DNA from: Pseudomonas nunensis
GTDB lineage: Bacteria > Pseudomonadota > Gammaproteobacteria > Pseudomonadales > Pseudomonadaceae
Direction of reading: 5' to 3'
Assembly (NCBI RefSeq): GCF_024296925.1
Contig: NZ_CP101125.1
Coordinates: 4,962,501 to 5,026,500, forward strand
DNA: 64,000 bases
Shown: positions 1 through 9,041 of the stretch, piece by piece
Numbering within the stretch: the first letter of the stretch is position 1
How the letters are laid out: the number at the start of each line of letters is the position of its first letter
Notes under the pieces: generated by a model
The model's input: only the letters and a program-made list of their open reading frames with translations
What the model was told of the DNA's origin: nothing
Databases searched by the model: none
Translations under genes and position numbers: made by a program

Positions 1-1000
1 CGCGGTCAACCTGGGTCTTTTCCCCTTCGATCTCCAGGCGCACCTGTTTGCCGAGGTCACGGCCTAGATCGCGGACCATCCGCACCTGGCCGGTCAGCAC
101 ATCGGCAAACGGCCGCATGCGGCAGGCCAGTGCCGTGTCGTACAGCACCTGCGCACGCTGACTGGCGTGCCAGGCGAATTCATCCAGTTCGGCGTTCTTT
201 TCCACCAGCAATTGCTGGGCTTCCGCCAACAACCGACGGGCATCGTCCAGCGATTCCTGGGCTTCCAGGCTCAACGTCATATCCTTGAGATGGACGTTGA
301 GGTTTTCCAGGGCACGCAGGCCATTGCTCTGCGTGCGTTTGAGCCGTTGCATGGTGGCCAGGTGCGGTTTGAGCCGCAGGGTTTCCACCAGGGATTTGCT
401 CGACAGATCAAGCAGGCTGTTCAGTCGCTCGGCAGTGACCCGCAGCACCCGCTCACCGTTTTCGGTGGTGCGTTTGGTCTTGCGCGGCGGTTCAGCCGGA
501 GCAATCGCTGGCGACTCGATGACCGGAATCGGCACTTCGATCGCTGGCGGCTGCAACTGCTGCTCGTCCATGAACGGTGCGATCGGCGTGCTGATTGGCG
601 GCGCCAGGGCCATCGGGTCGAGCAAGCGCCCCATCAGCGCCACATAGGCGTCGATTTCCACCGCCGACGGTGCGTTGTTCGGCGTGGCGATGCGCATCAG
701 CAGATCAGTGCCTTGCAGCAAGGCGTCGATGTGTTCCGGGCGCAGATACAGCCGCCCTTCCTGGGCGCTGACCAGGCAATCTTCCATGACATGGGCCACG
801 CTGACCCCGGCATCCACGCCAACAATCCGCGCCGCGCCTTTGAGCGAGTGCGCCGCGCGCATGCACGATTCCAGGTGATCGGCCTGAGTCGGATCGCGCT
901 CAAGGGCCAGCAGACCGGCGCTCAGCACTTGGGTCTGGGCCTCGGCTTCCAGACTGAACAGCTCCAGCAAAGACGAGTCGCGCATTTGCTCGGGGGTCAT
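1..1000 (-). CDS. wspE: WspE, CheA-type hybrid histidine kinase (N-terminal part, cut by window edge)
   Basis: This is the kinase of the Wsp surface-sensing pathway; in the known system it phosphorylates the diguanylate cyclase WspR and the methylesterase WspF. Only the first 333 codons are in the window. The start ATG (998-1000) overlaps the wspD stop as ATGA, so translation is probably coupled. An Hpt domain opens the protein, with the phospho-accepting His at residue 51 in the motif RAAHSLKGAARI. A proline-rich linker follows near residues 130-170, then a helical dimerisation-like region. The kinase, CheW-like and receiver domains would lie beyond the edge. Gene order wspA-B-C-D-E supports the identity. 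Confidence 0.9.
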   Translation of the reverse strand, partial: MTPEQMRDSSLLELFSLEAEAQTQVLSAGLLALERDPTQADHLESCMRAAHSLKGAARIVGVDAGVSVAHVMEDCLVSAQEGRLYLRPEHIDALLQGTDLLMRIATPNNAPSAVEIDAYVALMGRLLDPMALAPPISTPIAPFMDEQQLQPPAIEVPIPVIESPAIAPAEPPRKTKRTTENGERVLRVTAERLNSLLDLSSKSLVETLRLKPHLATMQRLKRTQSNGLRALENLNVHLKDMTLSLEAQESLDDARRLLAEAQQLLVEKNAELDEFAWHASQRAQVLYDTALACRMRPFADVLTGQVRMVRDLGRDLGKQVRLEIEGEKTQVDR

Positions 1001-1680
1001 GTGAGGCTCCGGGTCACGGCGGACAACAACTGTTCTTCATCCAGCCAACGCAGGCTGCGATCTTTGAATTGCAATACGCCACGGGTGTACTTGGCGCTGG
1101 CCTGGGCGCCGGATTGCGATGCCGCCTCGAGGATGCGCTCGTCAATGGCGTGAATCCCGTCGACTTCGTCCACCGGCACCACCACTGGCCCGCCCCGTGC
1201 CGCGATGATCAACATGCGCGGCATTACCCGCGCACCCGATGCCGCATTGTTGGTGGTGTCGAGCCCCAGCAACTCAACCAGCGACAGGCACGCCACCAAC
1301 GCACCACGCACATTCGCCACGCCGAGCAAGGCCCGGGAGCGCTGGTGCGGCAAGGAGTGAATGGTTTGCAGCGGCGCCACTTCCACCAGACTGCGAGTGG
1401 CCAGCCCCAGCCATTCTTCGCCGAGGCGGAACATCAGCAGCGAGCGGGTCTTGACGTCGGTTTCGACCACCGTCGCCACCTGCTCGCGATCTTCCTGCTG
1501 CAAGGCGTAGCGATCAAGCAAACGGGTGGCGGCCGCCGAATACACCGCGCAATTGCGGCAATGAATATGCTCGACAAGCAGCGGGCAGGACTTGTCACCG
1601 TGGATACCGATGCGGTTCCAGCAGTCGTCGATGGCCTGGGCATCTTCGCGGGTGACACTCAAGGAATCGGAGACGATCAT
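997..1680 (-). CDS. wspD: WspD, CheW-like coupling protein
   Basis: A 227-residue CheW-domain protein, second of the two scaffolds that link the receptor WspA to the kinase WspE. The N-terminal ~75 residues carry several cysteines (DKSCPLL, HCRNCAVY), and the CheW fold begins near residue 78 (SLLMFRLGEEWLGL) with the typical GVANVRGALVACLSL strand pair. Its start overlaps the end of wspC by 4 bp and its stop overlaps the wspE start, so it lies inside a tightly coupled operon. The Cys-rich N-terminal extension distinguishes it from WspB. Function is taken from the known Wsp system; the domain is visible in the sequence. Confidence 0.9.
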   Translation of the reverse strand: MIVSDSLSVTREDAQAIDDCWNRIGIHGDKSCPLLVEHIHCRNCAVYSAAATRLLDRYALQQEDREQVATVVETDVKTRSLLMFRLGEEWLGLATRSLVEVAPLQTIHSLPHQRSRALLGVANVRGALVACLSLVELLGLDTTNNAASGARVMPRMLIIAARGGPVVVPVDEVDGIHAIDERILEAASQSGAQASAKYTRGVLQFKDRSLRWLDEEQLLSAVTRSLT

Positions 1681-2951
1681 CGTTTACGCTCACTGTCAGC
1701 GGCGCGCTCGCTACGAGCGGCGCGTTCCTGCAATCGTCTGGCGCCCGCCGTGTCGCCCTGGGATTGCAGCAAAGCCGCCAGGTGCATCAACGCGTCAGGG
1801 TGTTGCGGTTCGAGGTACAACGCCTTGCGATAAAACCCTTGGGCCTCAAGTGCGCGGCCGGCGACATCGCTGAGCAGCCCCAGCCAATAAAACACTTGGG
1901 CCACCGGTTCGTGGCTACGCAGATAACTTTCACACGCGGCGCGGGCTTCGGCACTCTTGCCCTCGTTGGCCAGCGCGGCGATGTTCGCCAGCAGCGTGGC
2001 GGCGTCGGGGTTAGCGGTTTTCAAGCTGTTCGGCAACGGCACAACGGTGGAGAACGGACGATTGCGTACCGGCGGCGGGGCCACGCTGCGCACCGGTTGG
2101 CGCACCGGCAGCGGGGTCGGCACGAACGTCGTTGGATAAGGCTCCGGCTCCGGCGCGCTTTGGCGGCTGAAGGCAAACGACTGCGGGATGCCGATCGAAC
2201 GCATGCCCAAACGCCCAAGCAAACTGCCCTCGGCCGGACCGATAAACAGCACGCCGTCAACGTGGGTCAGGCGCTTGAGCACTTCGAAGACTTGTTGCTG
2301 GGTCGGCTGGTCGAAATAGATCAGCAGGTTGCGGCAGAACACGAAGTCGTAGGCCGGCTCGTTGGCCAGCAAGGCCGGATCGAGCAGATTGGCGACCTGC
2401 AAACGCACTTGTTCCAGCACCCGCTCATTGAGCCGATAGCCGTCCTCTTCAGCACTGAAATGCCGGTCACGAAATTCGATGTCCTGCCCGCGAAAGGAGT
2501 TCTTGCCGTACAGCGCGCGCTTGGCTTTCTCCACCGAGAGCGGGCTGACGTCCATGCCTTCGACTTTGAATTGATGGGGCTTAAGCCCCGCGTCCAGCAA
2601 GGCCATGGCGATGGAATACGGTTCTTCGCCGGTGGAACACGGCAGGCTGAGAATCCGCAGGGCGCGCATGTTGTTGATGTCGGCCAAGCGCTTAGTCGCC
2701 AGTTTCGCCAGGGTCGCGAAGGATTCCGGGTAACGGAAAAACCAGGTTTCCGGGACGATCACCGCTTCGATCAGCGCCTGCTGTTCATCCCGCGAGCCTT
2801 GCAAGGTGTGCCAGTACTCATCGGCGGTCAGCGCCTGGGACGCCGTGGTGCGCTGACGCACCGCGCGCTCGATGATGGCCGGGCCAACCGAGGCGACGTC
2901 GAGGCCGATACGATCCTTGAGGAAATCGAAAAATCGCTGGTCGCTGCTCAT
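1677..2951 (-). CDS. wspC: WspC, CheR-type receptor methyltransferase with TPR tail
   Basis: A 424-residue SAM-dependent methyltransferase predicted to methylate glutamates on WspA and so set its signalling state. The CheR catalytic region includes the SAM-binding segment LPCSTGEEPYS (about residues 98-112) and FCRNLLIYFDQ (about 200-212). A low-complexity proline linker (about 265-310) leads to C-terminal TPR-like repeats (about 315-415), an arrangement typical of WspC-type CheR proteins. The start lies 4 bp inside the end of wspB (ATGA-type coupling). No defect is visible. Confidence 0.92.
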   Translation of the reverse strand: MSSDQRFFDFLKDRIGLDVASVGPAIIERAVRQRTTASQALTADEYWHTLQGSRDEQQALIEAVIVPETWFFRYPESFATLAKLATKRLADINNMRALRILSLPCSTGEEPYSIAMALLDAGLKPHQFKVEGMDVSPLSVEKAKRALYGKNSFRGQDIEFRDRHFSAEEDGYRLNERVLEQVRLQVANLLDPALLANEPAYDFVFCRNLLIYFDQPTQQQVFEVLKRLTHVDGVLFIGPAEGSLLGRLGMRSIGIPQSFAFSRQSAPEPEPYPTTFVPTPLPVRQPVRSVAPPPVRNRPFSTVVPLPNSLKTANPDAATLLANIAALANEGKSAEARAACESYLRSHEPVAQVFYWLGLLSDVAGRALEAQGFYRKALYLEPQHPDALMHLAALLQSQGDTAGARRLQERAARSERAADSERKR

Positions 2952-3478
2952 GAAGGCTCCTTAAGCAGATCCAGGGGCTGCGCCGGGAACAGCAACGCAC
3001 GCACTTGCTCATCGAGCAGATCGGCGACGCGTACCCATTGCAGTAAACCCTGGGCATCCTTGCGTACCGGACCGAGGTACGGTGCCTGGCGATTGTCCAG
3101 GCCATAGGGCTGAAAATCCGCCGGGTTGCAGCGCACGGTGTCGGTGGCCTGTTCCAAAATCAGCCCGAGCAACTGTGTCGGCGTTGCCTCATCCGGGCGA
3201 TAGTGCACCAGCACCAGACGCGTGCTGGTCCGGGCCTGGGCCGGTTGGCCAAAGGTCAGCGCGCTGAGGTCGATCACCGGCACCACGGCGCCGCGATAGG
3301 CGAATACCCCGGCAACCCACTCAGGGGCCCGGGCAATCGGTTTCAACGGCAGGCGCGGCAGCACTTCCGCCACTTCGACGGCTTGCAGGGCATACCGCTC
3401 GTTGCCGATGCGAAACACCAGGAACAGCGCAAGCCTGGCCGCTGTCACGGCACTGCGTTTAGCCGTGAGCTCGCTCAT
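2948..3478 (-). CDS. wspB: WspB, CheW-like coupling protein
   Basis: A 176-residue single CheW domain (LFLVFRIGNERYALQ near residue 18; WVAGVFAYRGAVVPVIDLS near 58), the first scaffold protein of the Wsp signalling complex. Its ATG abuts the wspA stop at 3478 and its stop overlaps the wspC start, so the five genes read as one operon transcribed from wspA. The length is normal for a stand-alone CheW. Unlike WspD it has no cysteine-rich N-terminal extension. Confidence 0.9.
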   Translation of the reverse strand: MSELTAKRSAVTAARLALFLVFRIGNERYALQAVEVAEVLPRLPLKPIARAPEWVAGVFAYRGAVVPVIDLSALTFGQPAQARTSTRLVLVHYRPDEATPTQLLGLILEQATDTVRCNPADFQPYGLDNRQAPYLGPVRKDAQGLLQWVRVADLLDEQVRALLFPAQPLDLLKEPS

Positions 3479-5124
3479 CAGACTTTGAATCGCGAGACGC
3501 CGCTGCGCAGCCCGACCGCCACCTGACTCAGTTCGTCGATGGCGAAACTGGCCTGACGCAAGGACTCGACGGTCTGGCTGCTGGCATCGCCCAACTGCAC
3601 CAGCGCGTGGTTGATCTGTTCAGCGCCGGTGGCCTGGGCCTGCATGCCTTCGTTGACCATCAACACCCGTGGCGCCAGCGCCTGGACCTGATGGATGATC
3701 TGCGACAGTTGCTCGCCGACCTGCTGCACTTCGGACATGCCGCGACGCACTTCTTCGGAGAACTTGTCCATGCCCATGACCCCGGCCGACACCGCCGACT
3801 GAATCTCACGGACCATTTGCTCGATGTCGTAAGTCGCGACGGCAGTCTGGTCCGCCAGACGCCGAACTTCGGTGGCGACCACGGCGAAGCCGCGACCGTA
3901 TTCACCGGCCTTCTCGGCCTCGATCGCAGCGTTCAGCGACAGCAGGTTGGTCTGGTCGGCGACTTTGACGATGGTCACCACCACCTGGTTGATGTTGCCG
4001 GCCTTCTCGTTGAGGATCGCCAGTTTGGCGTTGACCAGATCCGCCGCGCCCATCACCGAATGCATGGTGTCTTCCATACGCGCCAGGCCTTGCTGCCCGG
4101 AACCGGCCAGCACCGAGGCCTGATCGGCGGCGGTGGAGACTTCGGTCATGGTGCGCACCAGGTCACGGGACGTGGCGGCGATTTCACGGGAAGTCGCGCC
4201 GATTTCCGTGGTGGTGGCGGCGGTTTCGGTCGCAGTGGCTTGTTGTTGCTTGGAGGTCGCGGCGATTTCCGTCACCGACGTCGTGACCTGCACCGACGAG
4301 CGCTGGGCCTGGGACACCAGGGCGGTGAGCTCGGTCATCATGTCGTTGAAGCCGGTTTCCACGGCGTTGAATTCGTCCTTGCGCTCAAGGTTCAGGCGGC
4401 TGCTGAGGTCGCCGGTGCGCATGATTTCGAGGATCTGCACGATGCGATTCATCGGCGCCATGATCGCCCGCATCAGCAACAGGCCACAGAGGCCGGCGGC
4501 CAGCACCGCGATCAGCAGGGACACGCCCATGATGACCTTCGCGGTGACCACGGCGTTATCGATGTTGACCATATCCTGGTCAGCCACGGCTTTGTTTTCG
4601 CGCAGGATGTCATTGAGCTTCATGCGCCCGGCGGTCCAGGCTGGGGTCAGTTGTTCGTTGAACAACTTGATGGCCTCGGGTTCCTGATTGCGCTTATGCA
4701 AGTCGAGTACAGCCGCGAGGATCGTGCCGTATTGCTCATGGAGTTTTTCGAAGGAGGCGAATTCGACCTTGTCTTCTTCGGTGGTCACCGTGCTGCGATA
4801 GCTGGCCATCGCTTCCTGGACGCGCACCTCGAAGCTTTTGAACTCGGCAGCGTCTTCGGCACTGATGCCCTGCCCTTCCTTCAAGCCCAGCATTTCCTGG
4901 GTCTGCAGAAAACTGTCGACCCAGGCGCCACGAATAGTCGAACTGTAATAGACCCCGGGCAGTGCGTCGTCACGCACGCTTTGTTCGCTTTCTTCAATCT
5001 TCAGCAGCCGGGAATACGAGACCACCACCATCAACAGCATGATGGCAATAATGACCGCAAAGCTCGCCAAGATGCGTTGGCGCAACGTCCAGTTCTTCAC
5101 AGTAAGTCCTCGGGCCATTTTCAA
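3478..5124 (-). CDS. wspA: WspA, membrane chemoreceptor (MCP) for surface sensing
   Basis: A 548-residue methyl-accepting chemotaxis-type receptor at the head of the wsp operon. TM1 lies at about residues 18-38 and TM2 near 193-216, enclosing a four-helix-bundle-type periplasmic domain of about 155 residues. A HAMP segment follows, then the long signalling coiled coil with the conserved hairpin tip (NLLSLNAAIEAEKAGEYGRG, near residues 390-415). In the known Wsp system this receptor reports surface contact and raises c-di-GMP through WspE and WspR. ATG codons at 5124 and 5118 are both possible starts. No other gene lies between it and the REP cluster upstream. Confidence 0.93.
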   Translation of the reverse strand: MKMARGLTVKNWTLRQRILASFAVIIAIMLLMVVVSYSRLLKIEESEQSVRDDALPGVYYSSTIRGAWVDSFLQTQEMLGLKEGQGISAEDAAEFKSFEVRVQEAMASYRSTVTTEEDKVEFASFEKLHEQYGTILAAVLDLHKRNQEPEAIKLFNEQLTPAWTAGRMKLNDILRENKAVADQDMVNIDNAVVTAKVIMGVSLLIAVLAAGLCGLLLMRAIMAPMNRIVQILEIMRTGDLSSRLNLERKDEFNAVETGFNDMMTELTALVSQAQRSSVQVTTSVTEIAATSKQQQATATETAATTTEIGATSREIAATSRDLVRTMTEVSTAADQASVLAGSGQQGLARMEDTMHSVMGAADLVNAKLAILNEKAGNINQVVVTIVKVADQTNLLSLNAAIEAEKAGEYGRGFAVVATEVRRLADQTAVATYDIEQMVREIQSAVSAGVMGMDKFSEEVRRGMSEVQQVGEQLSQIIHQVQALAPRVLMVNEGMQAQATGAEQINHALVQLGDASSQTVESLRQASFAIDELSQVAVGLRSGVSRFKV

Positions 5125-5543
5125 ATGCTGCGGAGTATAGCTGAGGGCGGTGTTTCATTTATAAGACGGATGCGCGTCGCCCGCCGTCCCACGTGTAAAT
5201 TGCCGGGACGTGCTCTGGAATGGGACTTTCCGCTAGATAGGGGGATGCTTGCCAGTGGTGATTTGGCAGAAAGGGGCGGTGGATTGGCCATTGGATGATG
5301 CGGTGCAGCTGAAAATGCTTTCGCGAGCAGGCTCGCTCCTACAGTTGATCGCGGTGAATACCAATCTTGTATTCGCTGTAGATCTCCTGTGGGAGCGGGC
5401 TTGCTCGCGAAGGCGGTGGTTCAGCAACAGATGTTTTGCCTGCCACGACGCTTTCGCGGACAAGCCTCGCTCCTACAGCTTTGTGGTGTGTGCGAACAAT
5501 GACCTGTAGGAGCGAGGCTTGCCCGCGAAGGCTGCTTAAGGGT
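5125..5543. repeat. wspA upstream region with a REP-type palindrome cluster
   Basis: A 419-bp gap between divergently lying neighbours. Positions 5125-5310 hold the wspA upstream region, where no convincing promoter was recognised. Positions 5318-5532 hold four REP-type arms in alternating orientation (near 5319-5344, 5388-5412, 5451-5477 and 5503-5530), each a variant of TCGCGAGCAAGCCCGCTCC or its complement. Such arrays are common between genes in fluorescent pseudomonads. Short reading frames here are by-products of the repeats. Confidence 0.85.
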
Positions 5544-6266
5544 TTACATCGAAGCCTGCTGCACCTGCTTCTCCAGCTCAACCTTCAACCCCGGCTCCAG
5601 CTTCAACTGCCGAGCCAGTTCATCGAGGTAGGACTTCTCCATGAAGTTCTCCTCGTCCACCAGCATCACGCTGGCGATGTACATTTCGGCGGCCATTTCC
5701 GGGGTGCTGGCGGCGCGGGCGACGTCGGTCGGGTCCAGGGGTTTGTTGAGTTCGGCGTGCAGCCAGTGCTGCAGTTCCTGGTCGTTATCGAGTTTGGTGA
5801 ATTCGCCTTCGATCAACGCGCGCTCGCGCTCATCGACGTGGCCATCGGCTTTGGCTGCGGCGACCAGTGCCTTGAGAATCGCCTGGCTGTGCTGTTCAAC
5901 CTGAGCGGCTGGAACGCGGTCGACGGTTTGAGGCTCGTTCTTCGGTGTCGAGCCCTGCTGGGCCTGCCAGTTGCCGTAAGCCTTATAGGCAATCACGCCC
6001 AATGCCGCGAGACCGCCATAGATCGCGACCTTGCCGCCCACCTTGCGCACCTTCTTGTTACCGATCAGCAGCCCCATCGCGCCAGCCGCCAACGCCCCGC
6101 CACCGGCACCCGAAAGCAAACCCCCGAGGCCACCCGAGCCACCGCTGCCGCCGAGCAAACCGCCCAGCCCGCCGCCGGAAGCCTTGTTCTGATTGCCGCC
6201 AGTCTTGTTCTGCAACAGGTCCTGGCCGGACTTGAGTAGTTGATCGAGCAATCCACGGGTGTTCAT
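5544..6266 (-). CDS. DUF533 / TerB-like membrane protein (YebE-like)
   Basis: A 240-residue protein with three visible parts: a glycine/serine-rich low-complexity stretch (about residues 30-60, built of GGLGGLL-like units), a hydrophobic stretch near 80-96 that is probably one inner-membrane anchor, and a C-terminal helical TerB-like domain (about 120-235) with the acidic motif KADGHVDERERALIEGEF. Proteins of this kind (E. coli YebE family) have no settled function. A good ribosome site (GGAGG) precedes the ATG at 6266. It is a single gene, separated from wspA by REPs and convergent with nothing nearby. The family call is confident; the role is unknown. Confidence 0.85.
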   Translation of the reverse strand: MNTRGLLDQLLKSGQDLLQNKTGGNQNKASGGGLGGLLGGSGGSGGLGGLLSGAGGGALAAGAMGLLIGNKKVRKVGGKVAIYGGLAALGVIAYKAYGNWQAQQGSTPKNEPQTVDRVPAAQVEQHSQAILKALVAAAKADGHVDERERALIEGEFTKLDNDQELQHWLHAELNKPLDPTDVARAASTPEMAAEMYIASVMLVDEENFMEKSYLDELARQLKLEPGLKVELEKQVQQASM

Positions 6267-6454
6267 TTGTTGCCTCCACGAATTCGGGGTAACCGGATCA
6301 TTCAGGCCACCAGCCTAGATCGAAAGTGCCCGCAACTTGCCCGCGAGAGTGCTTCCAGATGTTGCTCGCTCGCCGAGGCGCCCAACTGGGCCATCGATTA
6401 AAAAGATATACACTCGAACGAATCTATAAAAACCGCCCACCGGGTACTTTCCCC

Positions 6455-7369
6455 ATGATGACCCTGCGTCAGATCCGTCATTTCATCGCTGTGGCCGAGA
6501 CAGGCTCGATCTCCGCCGCCGCGCAAACCGCGTTCATTTCCCAATCCACCCTGACTTTGGCGATCCAGCAGTTGGAGCAGGAAATCGGTGTCAGCTTGTT
6601 TAACCGACATGCCAAAGGCATGACGCTGACGCACCAAGGTCATCAATTCCTACGTCAGGCACACCTGATTCTCGCCACGGTCGATAACGCCAAACGCAGC
6701 CTGCAACAAAGCACCGACCAGGTTGCCGGGCAGTTGATCATCGGCGTGACCAGCCTCGTCGCCGGTTATTACCTGGCGGATTTGCTTACCCGGTTCCAGC
6801 GCGCTTATCCCAACGTCGAGATTCGGGTGATGGAGGACGAACGGCCCTACATCGAGCATTTGCTGGTCAGCGGCGAGATCGATGTCGGCGTGCTGATCCT
6901 CTCCAACCTCGAAGATCGCCACGCCTTGCAGACCGAAGTCCTGACCCATTCGCCCCACCGCTTGTGGCTACCGGCCCAGCATCCGTTGCTGGAACACGAC
7001 AGCATTAACCTTGCCGACGTGACGCGAGAGCCGCTGATCCAGCTCAACGTCGATGAAATGGACCGCAACGCCCAGCGCATGTGGTCGGCGGCCTCGTTGC
7101 AACCGCGCATCACGTTGAGGACCGCATCCACGGAGGCCGTGCGAAGCCTGGTCGCGGCGGGGTTGGGCGTGTCGATCCAGCCCGACATGACCTACCGCCC
7201 CTGGTCACTGGAGGGCGACATCATCGAAGCCCGGCCCATCGCCGACCTCAGCCAGACCCTCGACGTCGGCCTGGCCTGGCGCCGTGGCACCGCGCGACCG
7301 GCTCTGGTCGATCCGTTCCTGACCGTCGCGCGTGAGCAGCCTCACGGCGGGCGCAAGCCATCTATTTAA
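6455..7369 (+). CDS. LysR-family transcriptional regulator
   Basis: A 304-residue LysR-type regulator. The winged HTH occupies about residues 1-60 (RHFIAVAETGSISAAAQ and STLTLAIQQLEQEIG), and a periplasmic-binding-like co-inducer domain spans about 90-295. The ATG at 6455 (followed directly by a second at 6458) begins the canonical LysR N-terminus. An in-frame ATG at 6326 would add 43 residues unlike the family and is rejected. The gene reads in the same direction as the aldehyde dehydrogenase 100 bp downstream and the polyamine transporter genes, so it is a plausible regulator of that locus. That link is inferred from position only. Confidence 0.9.
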   Translation: MMTLRQIRHFIAVAETGSISAAAQTAFISQSTLTLAIQQLEQEIGVSLFNRHAKGMTLTHQGHQFLRQAHLILATVDNAKRSLQQSTDQVAGQLIIGVTSLVAGYYLADLLTRFQRAYPNVEIRVMEDERPYIEHLLVSGEIDVGVLILSNLEDRHALQTEVLTHSPHRLWLPAQHPLLEHDSINLADVTREPLIQLNVDEMDRNAQRMWSAASLQPRITLRTASTEAVRSLVAAGLGVSIQPDMTYRPWSLEGDIIEARPIADLSQTLDVGLAWRRGTARPALVDPFLTVAREQPHGGRKPSI

Positions 7370-7471
7370 TCGAACGCCACCTTCAGTATTAAGAATTTGT
7401 CGACCTCGGGCCCGCGCACTAGTCTTGTGACATCTTTATAAGACGGCCGGGCCCCAGTCACTGGGAGCACC

Positions 7472-8959
7472 ATGGCCACACAAGAAAAGAGAACCCGAAA
7501 AATGGCTGGCGCGCAGACCCCGTTGTTCACCGCGTTGTTGATCGATGGCGAATTGGTCGCGGGCCAGGGCTTTGTCGAGCCGATCCTCAACCCGGCCACC
7601 GGGGAAGTGCTGACGCACATCGCCGAAGCCAGCACCGAGCAAGTCGAAGCCGCGATCCTCGCCGCCCACCGCGCCTTTGCCAGTTGGTCGCGGACCACGC
7701 CGCAGCAACGCTCCAACCTGTTGCTGGACATCGCCAACGCCATCGAAAAAAACGCCGACCTGCTCGCCCGCCTCGAATCCCTGAACTGTGGCAAGCCGTT
7801 GCACTTGGCCCGTCAGGATGATTTGAGCGCGACGGTCGATGTGTTTCGTTTCTTTGCTGGCGCCGTGCGTTGCCAGACTGGCCAGCTCAGCGGTGAATAC
7901 CTGCCGGGCTACACCAGCATGGTGCGGCGCGATCCGATCGGCGTCGTGGCGTCCATCGCGCCATGGAACTACCCGATCATGATGGCCGCGTGGAAAATCG
8001 CCCCAGCCCTCGCCGCCGGCAACACCTTGGTATTCAAACCGTCCGAGCACACGCCGCTGTCGATCCTGGCCCTGGCGCCAGCGTTGGCGGAAATCCTGCC
8101 GCGCGGTGTGATCAACATTGTCTGTGGCGGCGGTGAAGGCGTTGGCAGCCATTTGGTCAGCCACCCGAAAGTCCGCATGGTCTCGTTGACCGGCGATATC
8201 GTCACCGGGCAAAAAATCTTGCAAGCCGCGGCGAAAACCCTGAAGCGCACTCACCTCGAACTCGGCGGCAAGGCTCCGGTGATTGTCTGCAACGACGCGG
8301 ACATTCAAGCGGTGGTCGAAGGCGTGCGCACTTACGGTTATTACAACGCCGGCCAGGACTGCACCGCCGCCTGCCGGATTTATGCACAGGCCGGGATTCA
8401 TGACCGTTTGGTGGCGGAATTGGGCGCAGCGGTCAGCAGCCTGCGTTTCGCCGGTAAACGTGATGCCGACAACGAGATCGGCCCGCTGATCAGCACCCGT
8501 CAGCGCGACCGCGTGGCCAGTTTCGTCGAACGTGCCCTCGGCCAGCCACACATCGAACGCGTCACTGGCGCGGCGGTGCATTCCGGCGCCGGCTTCTATT
8601 ACCAGCCAACCCTGCTCGCCGGTTGCAAACAGAGCGATGAAATCGTCCAGCGCGAAGTGTTCGGACCGGTGGTCACCGTCACCCGTTTCGATGAACTCGA
8701 ACAAGCCGTGGACTGGGCCAACGATTCGGAATACGGCCTCGCCTCGTCGGTCTGGACCCAGAACCTCGACAAAGCCATGCAGGTCGCGGCGCGCTTACAG
8801 TACGGCTGCACTTGGATCAACAGCCATTTCATGCTGGTCAGCGAAATGCCCCATGGCGGCCTGAAGCGTTCGGGCTACGGCAAAGACTTATCCAGCGATT
8901 CGCTTCAGGACTACAGCGTGGTGCGGCACATCATGGCCCGCCACGGCCAGCATCTCTGA
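7472..8959 (+). CDS. Aminoaldehyde dehydrogenase (PatD/betaine-aldehyde-type ALDH)
   Basis: A 495-residue NAD(P)-dependent aldehyde dehydrogenase. Catalytic Cys297 sits in [11 protein letters not shown] and the general-base Glu263 in LELGGKAP; the cofactor segment APWNYPIMM lies near residue 165. The closest-looking relative is the 474-residue PatD-like paralogue at 13337, which is similar along its whole length, so 4-aminobutyraldehyde or a related polyamine-derived aminoaldehyde is the likely substrate. It has about 20 extra N-terminal residues ([10 protein letters not shown]...); a second ATG at 7502 would give a length nearer the paralogue. It precedes the ydcSTUV-like transporter genes. 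Confidence 0.88.
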   Translation: MATQEKRTRKMAGAQTPLFTALLIDGELVAGQGFVEPILNPATGEVLTHIAEASTEQVEAAILAAHRAFASWSRTTPQQRSNLLLDIANAIEKNADLLARLESLNCGKPLHLARQDDLSATVDVFRFFAGAVRCQTGQLSGEYLPGYTSMVRRDPIGVVASIAPWNYPIMMAAWKIAPALAAGNTLVFKPSEHTPLSILALAPALAEILPRGVINIVCGGGEGVGSHLVSHPKVRMVSLTGDIVTGQKILQAAAKTLKRTHLELGGKAPVIVCNDADIQAVVEGVRTYGYYNAGQDCTAACRIYAQAGIHDRLVAELGAAVSSLRFAGKRDADNEIGPLISTRQRDRVASFVERALGQPHIERVTGAAVHSGAGFYYQPTLLAGCKQSDEIVQREVFGPVVTVTRFDELEQAVDWANDSEYGLASSVWTQNLDKAMQVAARLQYGCTWINSHFMLVSEMPHGGLKRSGYGKDLSSDSLQDYSVVRHIMARHGQHL

Positions 8960-9041
8960 CTACGCTAATAACAAGCCGCTCACGGCACGCTTCACCACGT
9001 TCACAACTGCCCCGACCATAATTAAAGAAGAGGGAATCCCC

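Noticed and set aside
3607..5298. 563-residue plus-strand open frame opposite wspA
   Set aside because: It is antisense to a complete, well-conserved receptor gene and has a biased, His/Gly-rich composition typical of opposite-strand frames in GC-rich DNA.
5318..5532. Repeat cluster considered as a CRISPR array
   Set aside because: Units alternate in orientation, are palindromic REP sequences and have no evenly sized spacers or cas genes.
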